The position numbers were made by a program, and so were the translations under genes. Shown piece by piece: positions 51,322 through 60,162 of a DNA stretch of 64,000 bases. The DNA is from Anaerolineae bacterium (GTDB taxonomy: Bacteria > Chloroflexota > Anaerolineae > Aggregatilineales > Phototrophicaceae): NCBI GenBank assembly GCA_025055175.1, contig JANWYT010000015.1, positions 62,001 through 126,000 on the forward strand, written 5' to 3'. How positions within the stretch are numbered: the stretch's first letter is position 1; each line of letters opens with the position of its first letter. The notes beneath the pieces are model-generated. The model had not been told where the DNA came from. It saw only the letters and a program-made list of their open reading frames with translations, and searched no databases.

Positions 51322-52272
51322 TCAGTCCTCGGTTTCCCAAGTTAGGTGGACGTTCTTCACCCAGCGCTGTGCATTGGTGGCTATCTCCAGCTTGCTGCGA
51401 GCGCGCACTTGTTTGAACGATGGTTCTTTGATGCCAGCGGCAATATGGCGCACCATGACGGCCTGCTCCATCAGCGGCTCAAAGCCCAGAGCAGCCAGGC
51501 GACTCTCTAGCCAGGTTTGGTAGCTGCGCACGCAGATGGCGATCGGCAGACGATCGGTGCGCGGAATACGAGCGATGGCGTTCAGCAGCAAGGCTTCTGC
51601 TTCGTTCATCACGTCGGGGTGGACGAATGGTACGATGTAAATGCCGTGCTTGCCCTCGACGTGAGTCAGGTAAGCTTCTACCTGGCCATCCTTGCGCCAC
51701 ACCAGTCCTTCAACCTCGCCATGCGGCATAAAAGCGATCTGCTGCAAGGCGGGAATGGTGCTGTTCATCAACGAGGTGATGCCAATCTGGTCGGTGCTGC
51801 TCTCTTCCGTGAGGTTGAGCTGCGGACAAGCGTTCACCTTGAGCGGGCCGCGCCGCCACAAGGTTTGGCGAGCATAAGCAGCGAAGCGCGCGCGGCGCAG
51901 GCTGCGGTAGAGGGGTTGATCGACTTCCACTTCGGCGATGAGGGCGTGCGCGCCGTGCTTGCCGGCTTCGCGGGCCATGCCGTCCAACAAGTGCAGCAGA
52001 GCGCTGTCGTCGTCATCCTCGTTGAGCTGCGGGCCGACGAAGGTGATGTGCGCGTTCAGGTCGTCCGTCTTGTAACGGAATTGTCCTAGAGCTTGTTGGT
52101 TGTGAGCGCGGGCGATGATCGTCGGACGGCCCATGAGGATGCTGCTCAGCGATGCACCCTGCATATCCTGAGTCATCTGTAGTTCACTGTCGAGGATTGT
52201 GCCGCTACCGCTTAAACGCAACAAGAGAGGCAAATCGGTCAGCGATATGGCACGAGCGTCGGGGGTCATCAT
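51322..52272 (-). CDS. Protein with two GNAT-like halves
   Basis: 316 residues. Each half looks like an N-acetyltransferase fold: ARAISLTDLPLLLRLSGSGT at the start with LLHLLDGMAREAGKHGAHALIAEV, where the helix after strand 4 lies, and then ICVRSYQTWLESRLAALGFEP in the C-terminal half. The usual acetyl-CoA loop (R/Q-x-x-G-x-G/A) is not clean in either half, so catalysis is uncertain. It precedes the R3H-type gene by 14 bases, so a shared operon. GGAGAGAAG lies upstream. Confidence 0.7.
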   Translation of the reverse strand: MMTPDARAISLTDLPLLLRLSGSGTILDSELQMTQDMQGASLSSILMGRPTIIARAHNQQALGQFRYKTDDLNAHITFVGPQLNEDDDDSALLHLLDGMAREAGKHGAHALIAEVEVDQPLYRSLRRARFAAYARQTLWRRGPLKVNACPQLNLTEESSTDQIGITSLMNSTIPALQQIAFMPHGEVEGLVWRKDGQVEAYLTHVEGKHGIYIVPFVHPDVMNEAEALLLNAIARIPRTDRLPIAICVRSYQTWLESRLAALGFEPLMEQAVMVRHIAAGIKEPSFKQVRARSKLEIATNAQRWVKNVHLTWETED

Positions 52273-52472
52273 ACTAGCTTCTCTCCGCCAGCGTGCCGCT
52301 GTATCTCTTCTACACTATACACCAAGCTTTGGCTCAAGTGTAGCAAACAGCCGCGCTGTTTTCAAACACATGGTCTCCGTTCACCAATAGAAACACCTTT
52401 CGATGAATGTCGATACGATCATCTTCGTACGAGTCACCTCGCAAATCAAGGGTCAAAAAGGTTCACAAGGGT
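52273..52472. other. 200-bp intergenic region with a small hairpin
   Basis: Contains a possible minus -10 TATAGT (52319..52314) for the GNAT-like gene and a hairpin AAACAGC-CGC-GCTGTTT (52345-52361) that could be a weak terminator for the oxidase gene. No coding frame. Confidence 0.35.
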
Positions 52473-53429
52473 TCAGATCGCAGCGACGCGATGGGCTTGC
52501 GACCAAGCAAGAGCCAGGCGCGCATCTAAGAGCGGCAGGTGCAGATGGCGCGACGGCGGCAAGACGTAATCGCTGCCGACCAGAGCCAGGCGCGGCGGCA
52601 AGCAGGCGCGCAAGCGAGCCAAACGTTCGGCAAAGCGCGGCTCGTAGGGGGTGATGGCGTCGGCAGTCTCCCAGGTGGCGGCGTGCCAGGCGTCCGGCAG
52701 AGGTAGGCCCAATTCCTGGCAGACGCGCTCAAGCAGGGCCTGGCCGCTGGCGCGCTGAACATCTAGGCGCAGCACCACTTGCAGCAGCGCGCCGCCTTTT
52801 GGACAGCGTTGGCGCGTGCTGTGGACAGCGACGTAGCCCATATCTTCTGGCAGATCATCTCGGCTCAGCAGGCGCGGCGCCTGGCTGTAGCCCAGCGAGA
52901 GGCGCTGGAGGCTATCGTAGCGATAATCCAGCAGCAGACGCGCTGCTTCATCCTGGTAGCCGGCCAAGACTCGACCTGCCTGGCGCGCAGGCAAGGCCAG
53001 GATCAGGCGTTCGCAGCTCAGCGTGAGTCCATTCTCCAAGCAGACGCCCAGCAGCCCCCCTTCAATCTCCCCCACGCTGGAGACGGCCATGCGCATGAGG
53101 CGAGGCAGGCTGAGCTGACGTTCTATGGCCTCTAGCAAGACAGCGCTGCCCTGGCGAAAAGCCTGTCCACCCGTCTCCAGGTCGAACAGCGTCTGTTCGG
53201 GCGGCAGCCCCAAGCGCCTCAGAAGCTCCAGGGCGACTTCGTCTCGCCAGGGAGCGAAGGCCATCGACCCATCATCGAAGATGAAGCCGTCGCGGGCCAG
53301 GCTGTGCTGCGCGCCCCCCAAGCGGCGCTTAACTTCGATCAGAGTGGCCAGCTGGCCCTGCGCTTGCACCGCCAGCGCCGCCACCATGCCGCTCAGGCCG
53401 CCGCCCAGGATGATCGTCTGGCGGTGCAT
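52473..53429 (-). CDS. FAD-dependent amine-oxidase-like protein, short
   Basis: 318 residues, shorter than the 420-500 usual for protoporphyrinogen oxidase or phytoene-desaturase relatives. The N-terminal Rossmann dinucleotide motif is TIILGGGLSGMVAALAVQ with LIEVKRRLGGAQHSL. The C-terminal FAD closure is seen in LALVGSDYVLPPSRHLHLPLLDARLALAW. Part of the central substrate domain seems missing. The substrate is unknown. It starts three bases after the CrtC-like gene stop. Confidence 0.82.
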   Translation of the reverse strand: MHRQTIILGGGLSGMVAALAVQAQGQLATLIEVKRRLGGAQHSLARDGFIFDDGSMAFAPWRDEVALELLRRLGLPPEQTLFDLETGGQAFRQGSAVLLEAIERQLSLPRLMRMAVSSVGEIEGGLLGVCLENGLTLSCERLILALPARQAGRVLAGYQDEAARLLLDYRYDSLQRLSLGYSQAPRLLSRDDLPEDMGYVAVHSTRQRCPKGGALLQVVLRLDVQRASGQALLERVCQELGLPLPDAWHAATWETADAITPYEPRFAERLARLRACLPPRLALVGSDYVLPPSRHLHLPLLDARLALAWSQAHRVAAI

Positions 53430-53432
53430 AGG

Positions 53433-54584
53433 CTAGAAGCGCCCATCCATCGTGGCCACGTAGCCGGTCAATTCGGCGTAGCCGACGCCAGTCGTGTCGC
53501 CCGTCACCTCAACTGCCCCCTCCCAGTATTCGACGTTTGCGCCGTGTAGCTCTTGGTCGGCCATGAGCGGCGTGACAGTGAGCTGCTGGAAAGGCAAGTC
53601 GGCGGCGCTGAAGCGAATCTCCCAGCCCGATGGATACGTCGCGCCGGTGTGTGGACTCGTCCAGGTGGCGGTGGGGATGATCGTGAACTCGCCCGACTCT
53701 AGGTAGCGCGTGCTGCCATCAGGGCGGATGAGCAAGCCGCCGAAGGCAGGCTCGCGGCTGCCGTCTTCCATGCGAATCTTGCCCACCATGAGTTCGTAGT
53801 CGTCGGCCAAGATCAGGCCGAACCAGTCCCAGCCTTGCGCGCCTTCGCCCAGGGCGCTAGTGCTGAATTCGTGGTCTTTCCAGCTGAGGCCAGTGACCTG
53901 CACACTGCGCTCGCCAAGCGTCACCGTGCCTCGCGTGAGCAAGCGCGACAAGCTGTAGTAGTGGCTGGCATTGCCTGGCTCAGCGCTCTTGAGGGATAGG
54001 CCACCCTGACCTTGCAGCGCTGGCGGCTTGACCTGCTCAAACGTCAAATCCAGGGCGAAGGCGTCGGTTGCGGCGGTGAGGCGGGTGAAGCGCGCCTGTT
54101 CGTCCAGCGCAGCCACCTGCCAGTCTTCCAGCCAAACGCGATAGGGTTCACCCGTCGCGCCAGCCAAATCCGCGCTGCCCCTGCTGTAGCGCTCGTCGTG
54201 GTAGAAGGTCTGGTTGCTGATGTCGGAGAGGGTGAAGTGAGCCATGTAAATCTGGTTGGTGCGCCATTCGCTAGGGCTGACGCTGCTGTTGGGCTGGATG
54301 GCGCGGCGGAAGATGGTGAATTGGAAGCCGAAGCGTTCGCCGTTCGCGCCCCACAAGTTGCCAGTATAGTACCACCACTCGGTTTGATAGTCGGGATGTG
54401 CGCCAAAGTTGCGCGGAAACTCCCAATCCAACGGCTCTAGGGCGCGCGTGTAGCCTGTGCTGTCGAATTGGGGACGCTGGATTTGAGCGCTGGCGCTGAC
54501 AGCGCCGCTGTTCACATCCAACAGCGAGAAGCCAAACAGGGCCACCAGGGCCACCGCCAAGAGCGCGATCATCATTCGCCACAT
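53433..54584 (-). CDS. Secreted CrtC/AttH-like lipocalin-domain protein
   Basis: 383 residues with an N-terminal signal or anchor (MMIALLAVALVALFGFSLL). The AttH/CrtC double-lipocalin fold is marked by FPRNFGAHPDYQTEWWYYTGNL, FGFQFTIFRRAI, QIYMAHFTLSD, VTGLSWKDHEFSTSALGEGAQGWDWFGL and LTGYVATMDGRF. The family includes carotenoid 1,2-hydratase (CrtC) and the extracytoplasmic AttH. WYYTG and WKDHE are the usual conserved residues. The export signal favours an AttH-like role; no carotenoid genes are nearby. Confidence 0.85.
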   Translation of the reverse strand: MWRMMIALLAVALVALFGFSLLDVNSGAVSASAQIQRPQFDSTGYTRALEPLDWEFPRNFGAHPDYQTEWWYYTGNLWGANGERFGFQFTIFRRAIQPNSSVSPSEWRTNQIYMAHFTLSDISNQTFYHDERYSRGSADLAGATGEPYRVWLEDWQVAALDEQARFTRLTAATDAFALDLTFEQVKPPALQGQGGLSLKSAEPGNASHYYSLSRLLTRGTVTLGERSVQVTGLSWKDHEFSTSALGEGAQGWDWFGLILADDYELMVGKIRMEDGSREPAFGGLLIRPDGSTRYLESGEFTIIPTATWTSPHTGATYPSGWEIRFSAADLPFQQLTVTPLMADQELHGANVEYWEGAVEVTGDTTGVGYAELTGYVATMDGRF

Positions 54585-54684
54585 ACGCTAAAACTCCTCA
54601 GGGTAACGCCGCACTCAGTGTACGTCATGGGCCTGAACGCTGGGTGAGAAGCGCGCAGGGCCAATTCTGAGAGATTCGGCGACT

Positions 54685-55230
54685 TCAGCGAGGCAAAGCG
54701 TGGGGCAAAATGTCGGCCAGGCGTGGGTTGGCTTGGTCGCGGGGCGAGAGGCGAGGCGGAGCGGGCAGTCGCCAGTCCAGGCCCAACTGTGGGTCATCCC
54801 AAGCCACCCCAAATTCATCTGTGCCATCGTAGTAATTGTTGACGGTGTAGAGCAGGGTGCATTCGGTGAGAGCGTAGAAGCCGTGCGCGACGCCAATCGG
54901 GATGAACAAGCCCAAGCCATCTTCAGCGGCGATGTCAATCGTCTGGGCCTGACGATAGCTGGACGAGTGAGGACGCAAATCGACCAGGGCAGCGCGCACG
55001 CAGCCCACAGGCACTGTCCAGTAGTCTACCTGATGGAAGTGGTAGTGCAGGCCGCGCAGCACGCCGGCAGCGCTGTCGGAGCGGTTGCACTGAATCTTCG
55101 ACCAGTCGGCCTGGGGAAACCAACTGGCGCGGAAAGTCTCGCTGAAGCGTCCGCGCTCGTCGATGAAGGCCCGCAGATGAGCCACCACAACGCCGTCAAT
55201 GACCGTCGAGGGGCGCAGGAAGTTGTTCAT
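54685..55230 (-). CDS. dTDP-4-dehydrorhamnose 3,5-epimerase-like protein
   Basis: 181 residues, the usual size of RfbC-type cupins. GRFSETFRASWFPQADW binds the nucleotide, the catalytic His is in VLRGLHYH and the Tyr in LLYTVNNYYDGTDEFGVAWDDPQLGLDW. It would act on a dTDP-4-keto-deoxysugar for surface glycans; other rhamnose genes are not in the window. It starts three bases after the rhodanese stop. Confidence 0.9.
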   Translation of the reverse strand: MNNFLRPSTVIDGVVVAHLRAFIDERGRFSETFRASWFPQADWSKIQCNRSDSAAGVLRGLHYHFHQVDYWTVPVGCVRAALVDLRPHSSSYRQAQTIDIAAEDGLGLFIPIGVAHGFYALTECTLLYTVNNYYDGTDEFGVAWDDPQLGLDWRLPAPPRLSPRDQANPRLADILPHALPR

Positions 55231-55233
55231 GGC

Positions 55234-55569
55234 TCACTCGCGCTCTGCGCGCTCTAGAGGGAGGCCGCGCATCATCCAACCCAGCGTGCCACCAACCAAG
55301 TTGTAGACCTTGTCGTGACCCAACGAGGCCACTACGTACTCGGCTGCCATCGCGCTGCGTCCGCCGCTGGCGCACACTAGCACAATCGGCAAGTCGCTGC
55401 CAATCTCCTGCACGCGCTCCTGGAAGACGCTCAGGGGGATGTTGACGGCCTGAGGCAGATGGCCGCCCACGTATTCATCGACTTCGCGCACGTCGATCAG
55501 ATAGTGCGGCACAGCGCTAAACTGAGCCTGGTAGCTGGTGATGTCGATGTCTTGGTAACATTCGTGCAT
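55234..55569 (-). CDS. Single-domain rhodanese
   Basis: 111 residues from the ATG at 55569 with AAAGGA upstream. One rhodanese domain: YLIDVREVDEYVGGHLPQAVNIPL and the active cysteine loop VLVCASGGRSAMA. It transfers sulfane sulfur. It shares a transcript with the epimerase gene, probably by chance of operon order. Confidence 0.9.
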   Translation of the reverse strand: MHECYQDIDITSYQAQFSAVPHYLIDVREVDEYVGGHLPQAVNIPLSVFQERVQEIGSDLPIVLVCASGGRSAMAAEYVVASLGHDKVYNLVGGTLGWMMRGLPLERAERE

Positions 55570-55609
55570 GGTGCAATCCTTTGGCAGGACAGAGAGAATA
55601 TGGCTTGGC

Positions 55610-55615
55610 ATTGTA
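55610..55615 (-). promoter_or_regulatory. -10 element of the rhodanese-epimerase operon
   Basis: TACAAT on minus preceded by CGC, 41 bases before the ATG at 55569; a near match to the TGC-extended motif. Confidence 0.35.
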
Positions 55616-55647
55616 GCGCGCTGGGCAAAACACAATCAAGACGAGCC

Positions 55648-55679
55648 GAGGTCGATGCATGAAATTCATCCCCGACCTC
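55648..55679. repeat. Intergenic inverted repeat
   Basis: GAGGTCG (55648-55654) and CGACCTC (55673-55679) are perfect arms; inside are GATG/CATC and the palindrome ATGAA-A-TTCAT. It forms a long hairpin in either strand and lies directly beside the dispersed repeat at 55690. Confidence 0.5.
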
Positions 55680-55689
55680 TCCTGGAGCG

Positions 55690-55723
55690 TCAAATCTGCT
55701 CAGAACCCTCGTCTCTGGCCCTT
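55690..55723 (+). repeat. Dispersed intergenic repeat, copy B
   Basis: Matches 30791-30824 (minus) at 28 of 34 positions with only transitions. It is followed by further hairpin-forming sequence to about 55780 (CCCTCGTC with GGATGAGGGG). The rest of the 359-bp gap from 55570 to 55928 shows no gene. Confidence 0.5.
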
Positions 55724-55928
55724 TCTTTTTGGGAAGGGGACAAGCTCCTCGTCCTGAGGAGAGAGGGTCGTGGATGAGGGGCAAAAGAAGTCACAAGCAT
55801 TTGCGTACCCACCCTGGAACTTAGCTCTCTGGAGCAGGCTCCATGACCCGACCTTCATACTAGCCTACTTTACGCAGACTCAAAATCTGTGATATGTTCA
55901 GATTGTAAGCTTCTGCTAGGCTTGTAAC

Positions 55929-56735
55929 ATGAACTTCAAAACCGATCTTGAAGAAATCTTCATTCAGTCTCAGCACGCCTTGGACTCGGCTATCAACGCC
56001 CAGCAACGCGCCTTCATCGTCTACATGGCCAACACAGCGCACCGCCTCATCGCGCAGGTAGCGCCATTACCCCAGACGGAAGATGCCTATGCCCAGGTCA
56101 TCCCCACTCTAGGCAGCGACTTCCACAAAGGATTGACCGTCCTCTACGGCTATGCTCGTATGCTCATCAATCAGCCTCAGCAGTTTGGAACAAATGAGCT
56201 GCGCGCCGATCAGGTCGACCGCCTGGAGCGAGTCTATCATCTAGCTTTAAGTCTCTCTCAGGCGGCCCAAGCCTACTGTGTGCAGAACCAGCGCGAGTCG
56301 GCTGAACTGCGCTACGCCCCTGCCACCTCCGTCGATCTGGGCGAACTGCTGCGCTTGGAAGAGCCGCTGTGGCGCTACTGGTTGCGTCATGCCCCCATTC
56401 ACCTAGCCGTCGTCGGCGCCGACGACGGCCTGCTGGTGATGGCCAACCGCCATCATCTGCGTCAGCTCATACGCCACATCACCCTGACGATGGCTCAAGA
56501 GCTAGTCGTCCAGGGCAAGATAACGTTAGAAGCGGCGCGTAATCGCGAGGGCGTGTGCATGGCCTGGCACAACGGCGAGCTAGCCTGGACGGCGGACAAC
56601 CTGGCGACGCTGTTCATGCGCCGAGGGCGCAATGTTTATGCCACTTACCTGGCGCGCTACGGGGGTAGTTGGCGCACAGAACAGCACGCACAAGGCCAGT
56701 TGGTTTTAATCATCAGCCTGCCTGCAGCCTCGTAA
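55929..56735 (+). CDS. Degenerate histidine-kinase-like protein
   Basis: 268 residues. Residues about 60-125 resemble a histidine-kinase dimerisation helix pair: DFHKGLTVLYGYARMLINQPQQFG recalls the H-box (H, then GYA-LL), and QVDRLERVYHLALSLSQ the second helix. Residues about 155-265 follow the layout of a HATPase domain (VMANRHHLRQLIRHITLTMAQEL as the N-box region, QGKITLEAARNREGVCMAW, ending in LVLIISLPAA), but the canonical N and G boxes are not clear. It may be a non-catalytic adaptor. The WXG100 gene follows under its own promoter. A possible -10 is at 55893. Confidence 0.65.
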   Translation: MNFKTDLEEIFIQSQHALDSAINAQQRAFIVYMANTAHRLIAQVAPLPQTEDAYAQVIPTLGSDFHKGLTVLYGYARMLINQPQQFGTNELRADQVDRLERVYHLALSLSQAAQAYCVQNQRESAELRYAPATSVDLGELLRLEEPLWRYWLRHAPIHLAVVGADDGLLVMANRHHLRQLIRHITLTMAQELVVQGKITLEAARNREGVCMAWHNGELAWTADNLATLFMRRGRNVYATYLARYGGSWRTEQHAQGQLVLIISLPAAS

Positions 56736-56736
56736 C

Positions 56737-56765
56737 TTGCACTAACATGTTTTACAGGTTATATT
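56737..56765 (+). promoter_or_regulatory. Candidate promoter of the WXG100 operon
   Basis: TTGCAC (56737-56742), a 17-base spacer and TATATT (56760-56765), 39 bases before the GTG at 56804. Confidence 0.45.
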
Positions 56766-56803
56766 GAGCTTATGGTTTGATAGCCCAATCCTAGGGGACT
56801 AAC

Positions 56804-57991
56804 GTGAACGCAGACATTCAAGTCAACTACGAGCAATTAGAGGAGATCGCACGTCGCTTCGCATCTTGCGCTGACGTGACGGAGACTGTCCTGAACGGCT
56901 TGCGACGCACGATGGACGACCTGCGCGGCGGCTGGGAGGGCGAAGCTTCCAAGCGCTTCTTCGACGAGATGGAAGGCCGCGTGCTGCCGCGCTTGCGCCG
57001 CTTGAATCACGCCCTGTCCGAAGGGCAGCAGACGACTCAGCAAATTGCTCGCACCTTTCAAGAAGCTGAAGAACAGGCAGCCCAGCTATTCCAGGGGACA
57101 GGCACTCAGGATGGTTTGGCGTCAGGTAACAAAGGCATGGGCAATTTGCTCGGTGCGATGTTGCCTGCTGCTCTGCTCGGTGCAATCATGTACAACCCAA
57201 GCGCCATAGGCATGATCGCAGGGGGCTTCGTTGGCGGCAGCCTCATCGCCAATGCCATCGCCTCGGCGCTGGGCAGCGGCACATCTGGCCTGAGATACGG
57301 CGACACCTACAACTGGGGCAAAATGGCGCTTGACAGCTTCAAAATGCTCGACCAGGTTGCCGAACTCAGTGACAAAGCCATCTACAAAACCGCCGAAAAT
57401 ATCGCCATGAGCATGACTAGCGACCTGAAAGGCTTCTACACAACGCTGGAGAAAATGAATCCTGCTGTGACAGCTGCTAAGATAGGCCTGGGAGGGCTGA
57501 TTGATTGGGGGCTTGGCGAGGATCATTCAATCAAAGAGCTGGGCGTCCAGGTCATCAGCCAGGGTATCCAATCGCTGCCGCATGTCAGGGTCGTATCCCT
57601 AGCCAGCAACGTATTTCAACTGGCGGGTAATGTTAGCAGCGAATTGATTGAGCAGAACGCTGCTTTCTTCACAGGCGGAGACCTTCAAAAAGCACAATCC
57701 CTCATCGACTCGGCGAACACCTTCCAACGCGAGCTTGGGAAAGTCGACTTCGACAAACGCGTCGATGGCCTCGTCCGTTCGATCACGGATGGCAATCTGC
57801 AAGGCGTCGCTCATGAAGTGGAGACTTTTGTGAACGGCGTAGGTGGGGTTGTCACTAGCGGCACCGATATGATTTACAAGGCGACAGAGATGCCTCTCCA
57901 AAATGCACGCGCATTCGTTGAGGACGTTAGCCAGGCTGTGCGCAAGGCCATACCAAAAGAAGCTAGTTTCAACTTCCGTATCGCCTGGTGA
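56804..57991 (+). CDS. WXG100-type secreted protein with a long C-terminal region
   Basis: 395 residues from a GTG preceded by AGGGG. The N-terminal 95 residues form a WXG100/ESAT-6-like helical hairpin: VNYEQLEEIARRF, the turn motif GGWEGEASKRFFDEM, and a long second helix to about 95. Residues 110-156 are hydrophobic and glycine-rich (LLGAMLPAALLGAIMYNPSAIG, AGGFVGGSLIANAIASALG), likely membrane-inserting. The remaining 240 residues are unknown. Large WXG100 or LXG proteins are type VII secretion substrates, often toxins. The partner gene lies 18 bases downstream. No EccC-type ATPase is in the window. Confidence 0.8.
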   Translation: MNADIQVNYEQLEEIARRFASCADVTETVLNGLRRTMDDLRGGWEGEASKRFFDEMEGRVLPRLRRLNHALSEGQQTTQQIARTFQEAEEQAAQLFQGTGTQDGLASGNKGMGNLLGAMLPAALLGAIMYNPSAIGMIAGGFVGGSLIANAIASALGSGTSGLRYGDTYNWGKMALDSFKMLDQVAELSDKAIYKTAENIAMSMTSDLKGFYTTLEKMNPAVTAAKIGLGGLIDWGLGEDHSIKELGVQVISQGIQSLPHVRVVSLASNVFQLAGNVSSELIEQNAAFFTGGDLQKAQSLIDSANTFQRELGKVDFDKRVDGLVRSITDGNLQGVAHEVETFVNGVGGVVTSGTDMIYKATEMPLQNARAFVEDVSQAVRKAIPKEASFNFRIAW

Positions 57992-58009
57992 TCCCCACGA
58001 GAATGCCTC

Positions 58010-58795
58010 ATGTCTCAGGAAACGATTGTCGTGCGCATCGACATCCGTCTCAGTCAGGATGAATTAGCCTTCCTGTTGCGCGCCCTGGGTATCGCCCAAA
58101 TACCTGGCTTCACCCCGTCCAAGACCATCAGCGAAGAAGCTGCCGGCATCGTGGCTCGTACCCTCTTGGCGCGCGGATTCATCCAACTAGGTGAAGACGG
58201 CGTCCTGGTCGATCAGGGCGTCGCGGCTGCCGTCGGCGGTGGCGCCATCACCGAGCGTGCCACGCTGCTGATCGTCCATCATCCCACTGACGAGACGCTA
58301 GACAATCCTCATTGGTTCTACCTCATCCCCAACTTTACCCTCTACCACAGCAGGCCCACGCTCGGCGTTCATCGCTTCAAAACGGAGGCTAACGGGCTAG
58401 AAGTTGCGGTGGATGTTGCCAGTATCTTGGATGTGCCGCTGGACAACGTCATTCCCGCGCCGCAGGGCCAGGAAGTGACGATCAGCCGCCAAGTTTACGT
58501 GCAAGGGCGGGAATTGGCCCACAAAGGCCAGATTCAGCAGGCACGGCAGTTCCTCAGCCAGCACGGCGTCAAAGGCAGCGGATTGCAGGCCCTCACCCAG
58601 CCTCAAGCCCGCTACACTGTGGCGCAAATTCAGGCCAATGGTGGGCAAGTCGCAGCGGCGGGCATGTTGATCTTGCGCGTCGAAGATGGGTACTGGATAG
58701 CCAACGTCGCTCCCGACAGCACCACGGTCACGCCCGTTGACTCGCAGCGGCTCTTGAACACAATAGCCACGCTGATGGGCACAGAAGTGCGTTGA
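58010..58795 (+). CDS. Possible EspG-like chaperone of the WXG100 protein
   Basis: 261 residues with AATGCCTC before the ATG. The N-terminal part (RLSQDELAFLLRALGIAQIPGF, then AAGIVARTLLARGFIQLGEDG) has a winged-helix feel. The middle is beta-rich (ERATLLIVHHPTDET, WFYLIPNFTLYHSRPTLGVHRF). Length, composition and place directly behind a WXG100 gene recall EspG, the cytosolic chaperone of type VII secretion substrates. No diagnostic residue supports it, so function is inferred from context. Alternatively it could be an immunity protein. Confidence 0.6.
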   Translation: MSQETIVVRIDIRLSQDELAFLLRALGIAQIPGFTPSKTISEEAAGIVARTLLARGFIQLGEDGVLVDQGVAAAVGGGAITERATLLIVHHPTDETLDNPHWFYLIPNFTLYHSRPTLGVHRFKTEANGLEVAVDVASILDVPLDNVIPAPQGQEVTISRQVYVQGRELAHKGQIQQARQFLSQHGVKGSGLQALTQPQARYTVAQIQANGGQVAAAGMLILRVEDGYWIANVAPDSTTVTPVDSQRLLNTIATLMGTEVR

Positions 58796-58903
58796 GACGT
58801 CGAGGAGACCGCGCTCACGCTCGTCCGCTGGGCTAGGCTGTTTCGAGGATTCTAGCGAGGCCGCTCGTCCTCAGCAGCGCAAAGCGGCGTTGCGCTCACC
58901 TCA

Positions 58904-60127
58904 TCAGGCCGTGCGCAGCACGCGCTCAATGCGCTCCAGCGCCCAATCCACCTCGGCGCGGGTGATGATGAGCGGCGGCGCAAAGCGAATGACGTGGTCG
59001 TGCGTCTCTTTGCACAGCAGGCCCTCAGCTCGCAAGGCTTCACAGAAGCGGCGCGCTCCTCCAGCTTCAGGACGCAGCTCTACGCCGATCAGCAGGCCGC
59101 GGCCGCGCACTTCTTTGACGTGCGGGCTGGCGATTTGGCGCAGGCGCTCCAGCAGATAGGCGCCCACCTGGCGCGCATTGTCGATCATGCCCTCTTCGAT
59201 CAAGACGCGCAAGGCCATGCGCGCCACCGCCGCCCCCAGCGGATTGCCGCCGAAGGTGCTACCATGATCGCCGGGGCGCAACACGTCCATGACTTGGCTG
59301 TCGGTCAGGACGGCGGAGACGGGGTAGAAGCCACCAGAGAGCGCCTTGCCGATGGCGATCATGTCGGGCCGCACGTCTTCCCAGTCGCTGGCGAATAGCT
59401 TGCCGCTGCGGCCCAAGCCGCTCTGAATCTCATCAGCGAAGAACAGGACGTTGTGCTGTTTGCACAAATCAGCGGCAGCGCGCAGGTAGCCGGGGGGCGG
59501 CATGACCACGCCGGCTTCGCCCTGGATGGGTTCAACCGAAAAGGCTACCGTGTCAGGCGTAATCGCTCGTTCCAGCGCTTCAAGGTCGCCGTACGGCACG
59601 GTGACGAAGCCGGGGGTAAAAGGGCCGAAGCCATCGCGGTACTGCGGCTCATCGCTGAAGCTGATGATGCTGATCGTCCGCCCCTGGAAGTTGCCGCTGC
59701 ACACGATGATCTGAGCCTGATCCTCTGCCACCCCCTTGACTTTGTAACCCCATTTGCGGGCCAGTTTGAGCGCGGTCTCGACGGCTTCTGCGCCGCTGTT
59801 CATTGGGATCATCTTGTCGTAGCCCGTCAGCTCGCACAATTCTTTGGCCAACAACGGCAGTTGATCGTTGCGGAAAGCGCGGCTAGTCAAGGGCAGCCGC
59901 TGGGCTTGGTCGATGAGGGCCTGCAAAATGCGCGGGTGGGCGTGGCCCTGGTTGACGGCGCTGTAGGCGCTCAGGAAGTCCAAGTAGCGGTGGCCTTCCA
60001 CGTCCCACACCCAAATACCTTCGCCGCGCGTCAGCACCACGTCCAGCGGTTTATAGTTGTTCGCGCCGTACTTCTTCTCAAGATCGATGTAGTCCTGCGT
60101 GGTCAGGGCCTGGTATTCCAGCACCAT
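58904..60127 (-). CDS. rocD: Ornithine aminotransferase-like class III aminotransferase
   Basis: 407 residues from the ATG at 60127 ([21 protein letters not shown]) with AAAGGGG upstream. PLP-dependent class III enzyme: GVFLxxR-like N-part [57 protein letters not shown], the metal/PLP Asp in [15 protein letters not shown], and the PLP lysine in AIGKALSGG. The whole matches ornithine-oxo-acid transaminase, which converts ornithine to glutamate semialdehyde. Its promoter has a distant 11-bp inverted repeat. Confidence 0.92.
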   Translation of the reverse strand: MVLEYQALTTQDYIDLEKKYGANNYKPLDVVLTRGEGIWVWDVEGHRYLDFLSAYSAVNQGHAHPRILQALIDQAQRLPLTSRAFRNDQLPLLAKELCELTGYDKMIPMNSGAEAVETALKLARKWGYKVKGVAEDQAQIIVCSGNFQGRTISIISFSDEPQYRDGFGPFTPGFVTVPYGDLEALERAITPDTVAFSVEPIQGEAGVVMPPPGYLRAAADLCKQHNVLFFADEIQSGLGRSGKLFASDWEDVRPDMIAIGKALSGGFYPVSAVLTDSQVMDVLRPGDHGSTFGGNPLGAAVARMALRVLIEEGMIDNARQVGAYLLERLRQIASPHVKEVRGRGLLIGVELRPEAGGARRFCEALRAEGLLCKETHDHVIRFAPPLIITRAEVDWALERIERVLRTA

Positions 60128-60162
60128 CTCACACCCCTTTCGTTTGTTTTTGCTCAGCACCT

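Noticed and set aside
58877-58895. GCGCAA/TTGCGC hairpin between convergent genes as an intrinsic terminator
   Set aside because: The stem is only six pairs and neither strand has a T-run.
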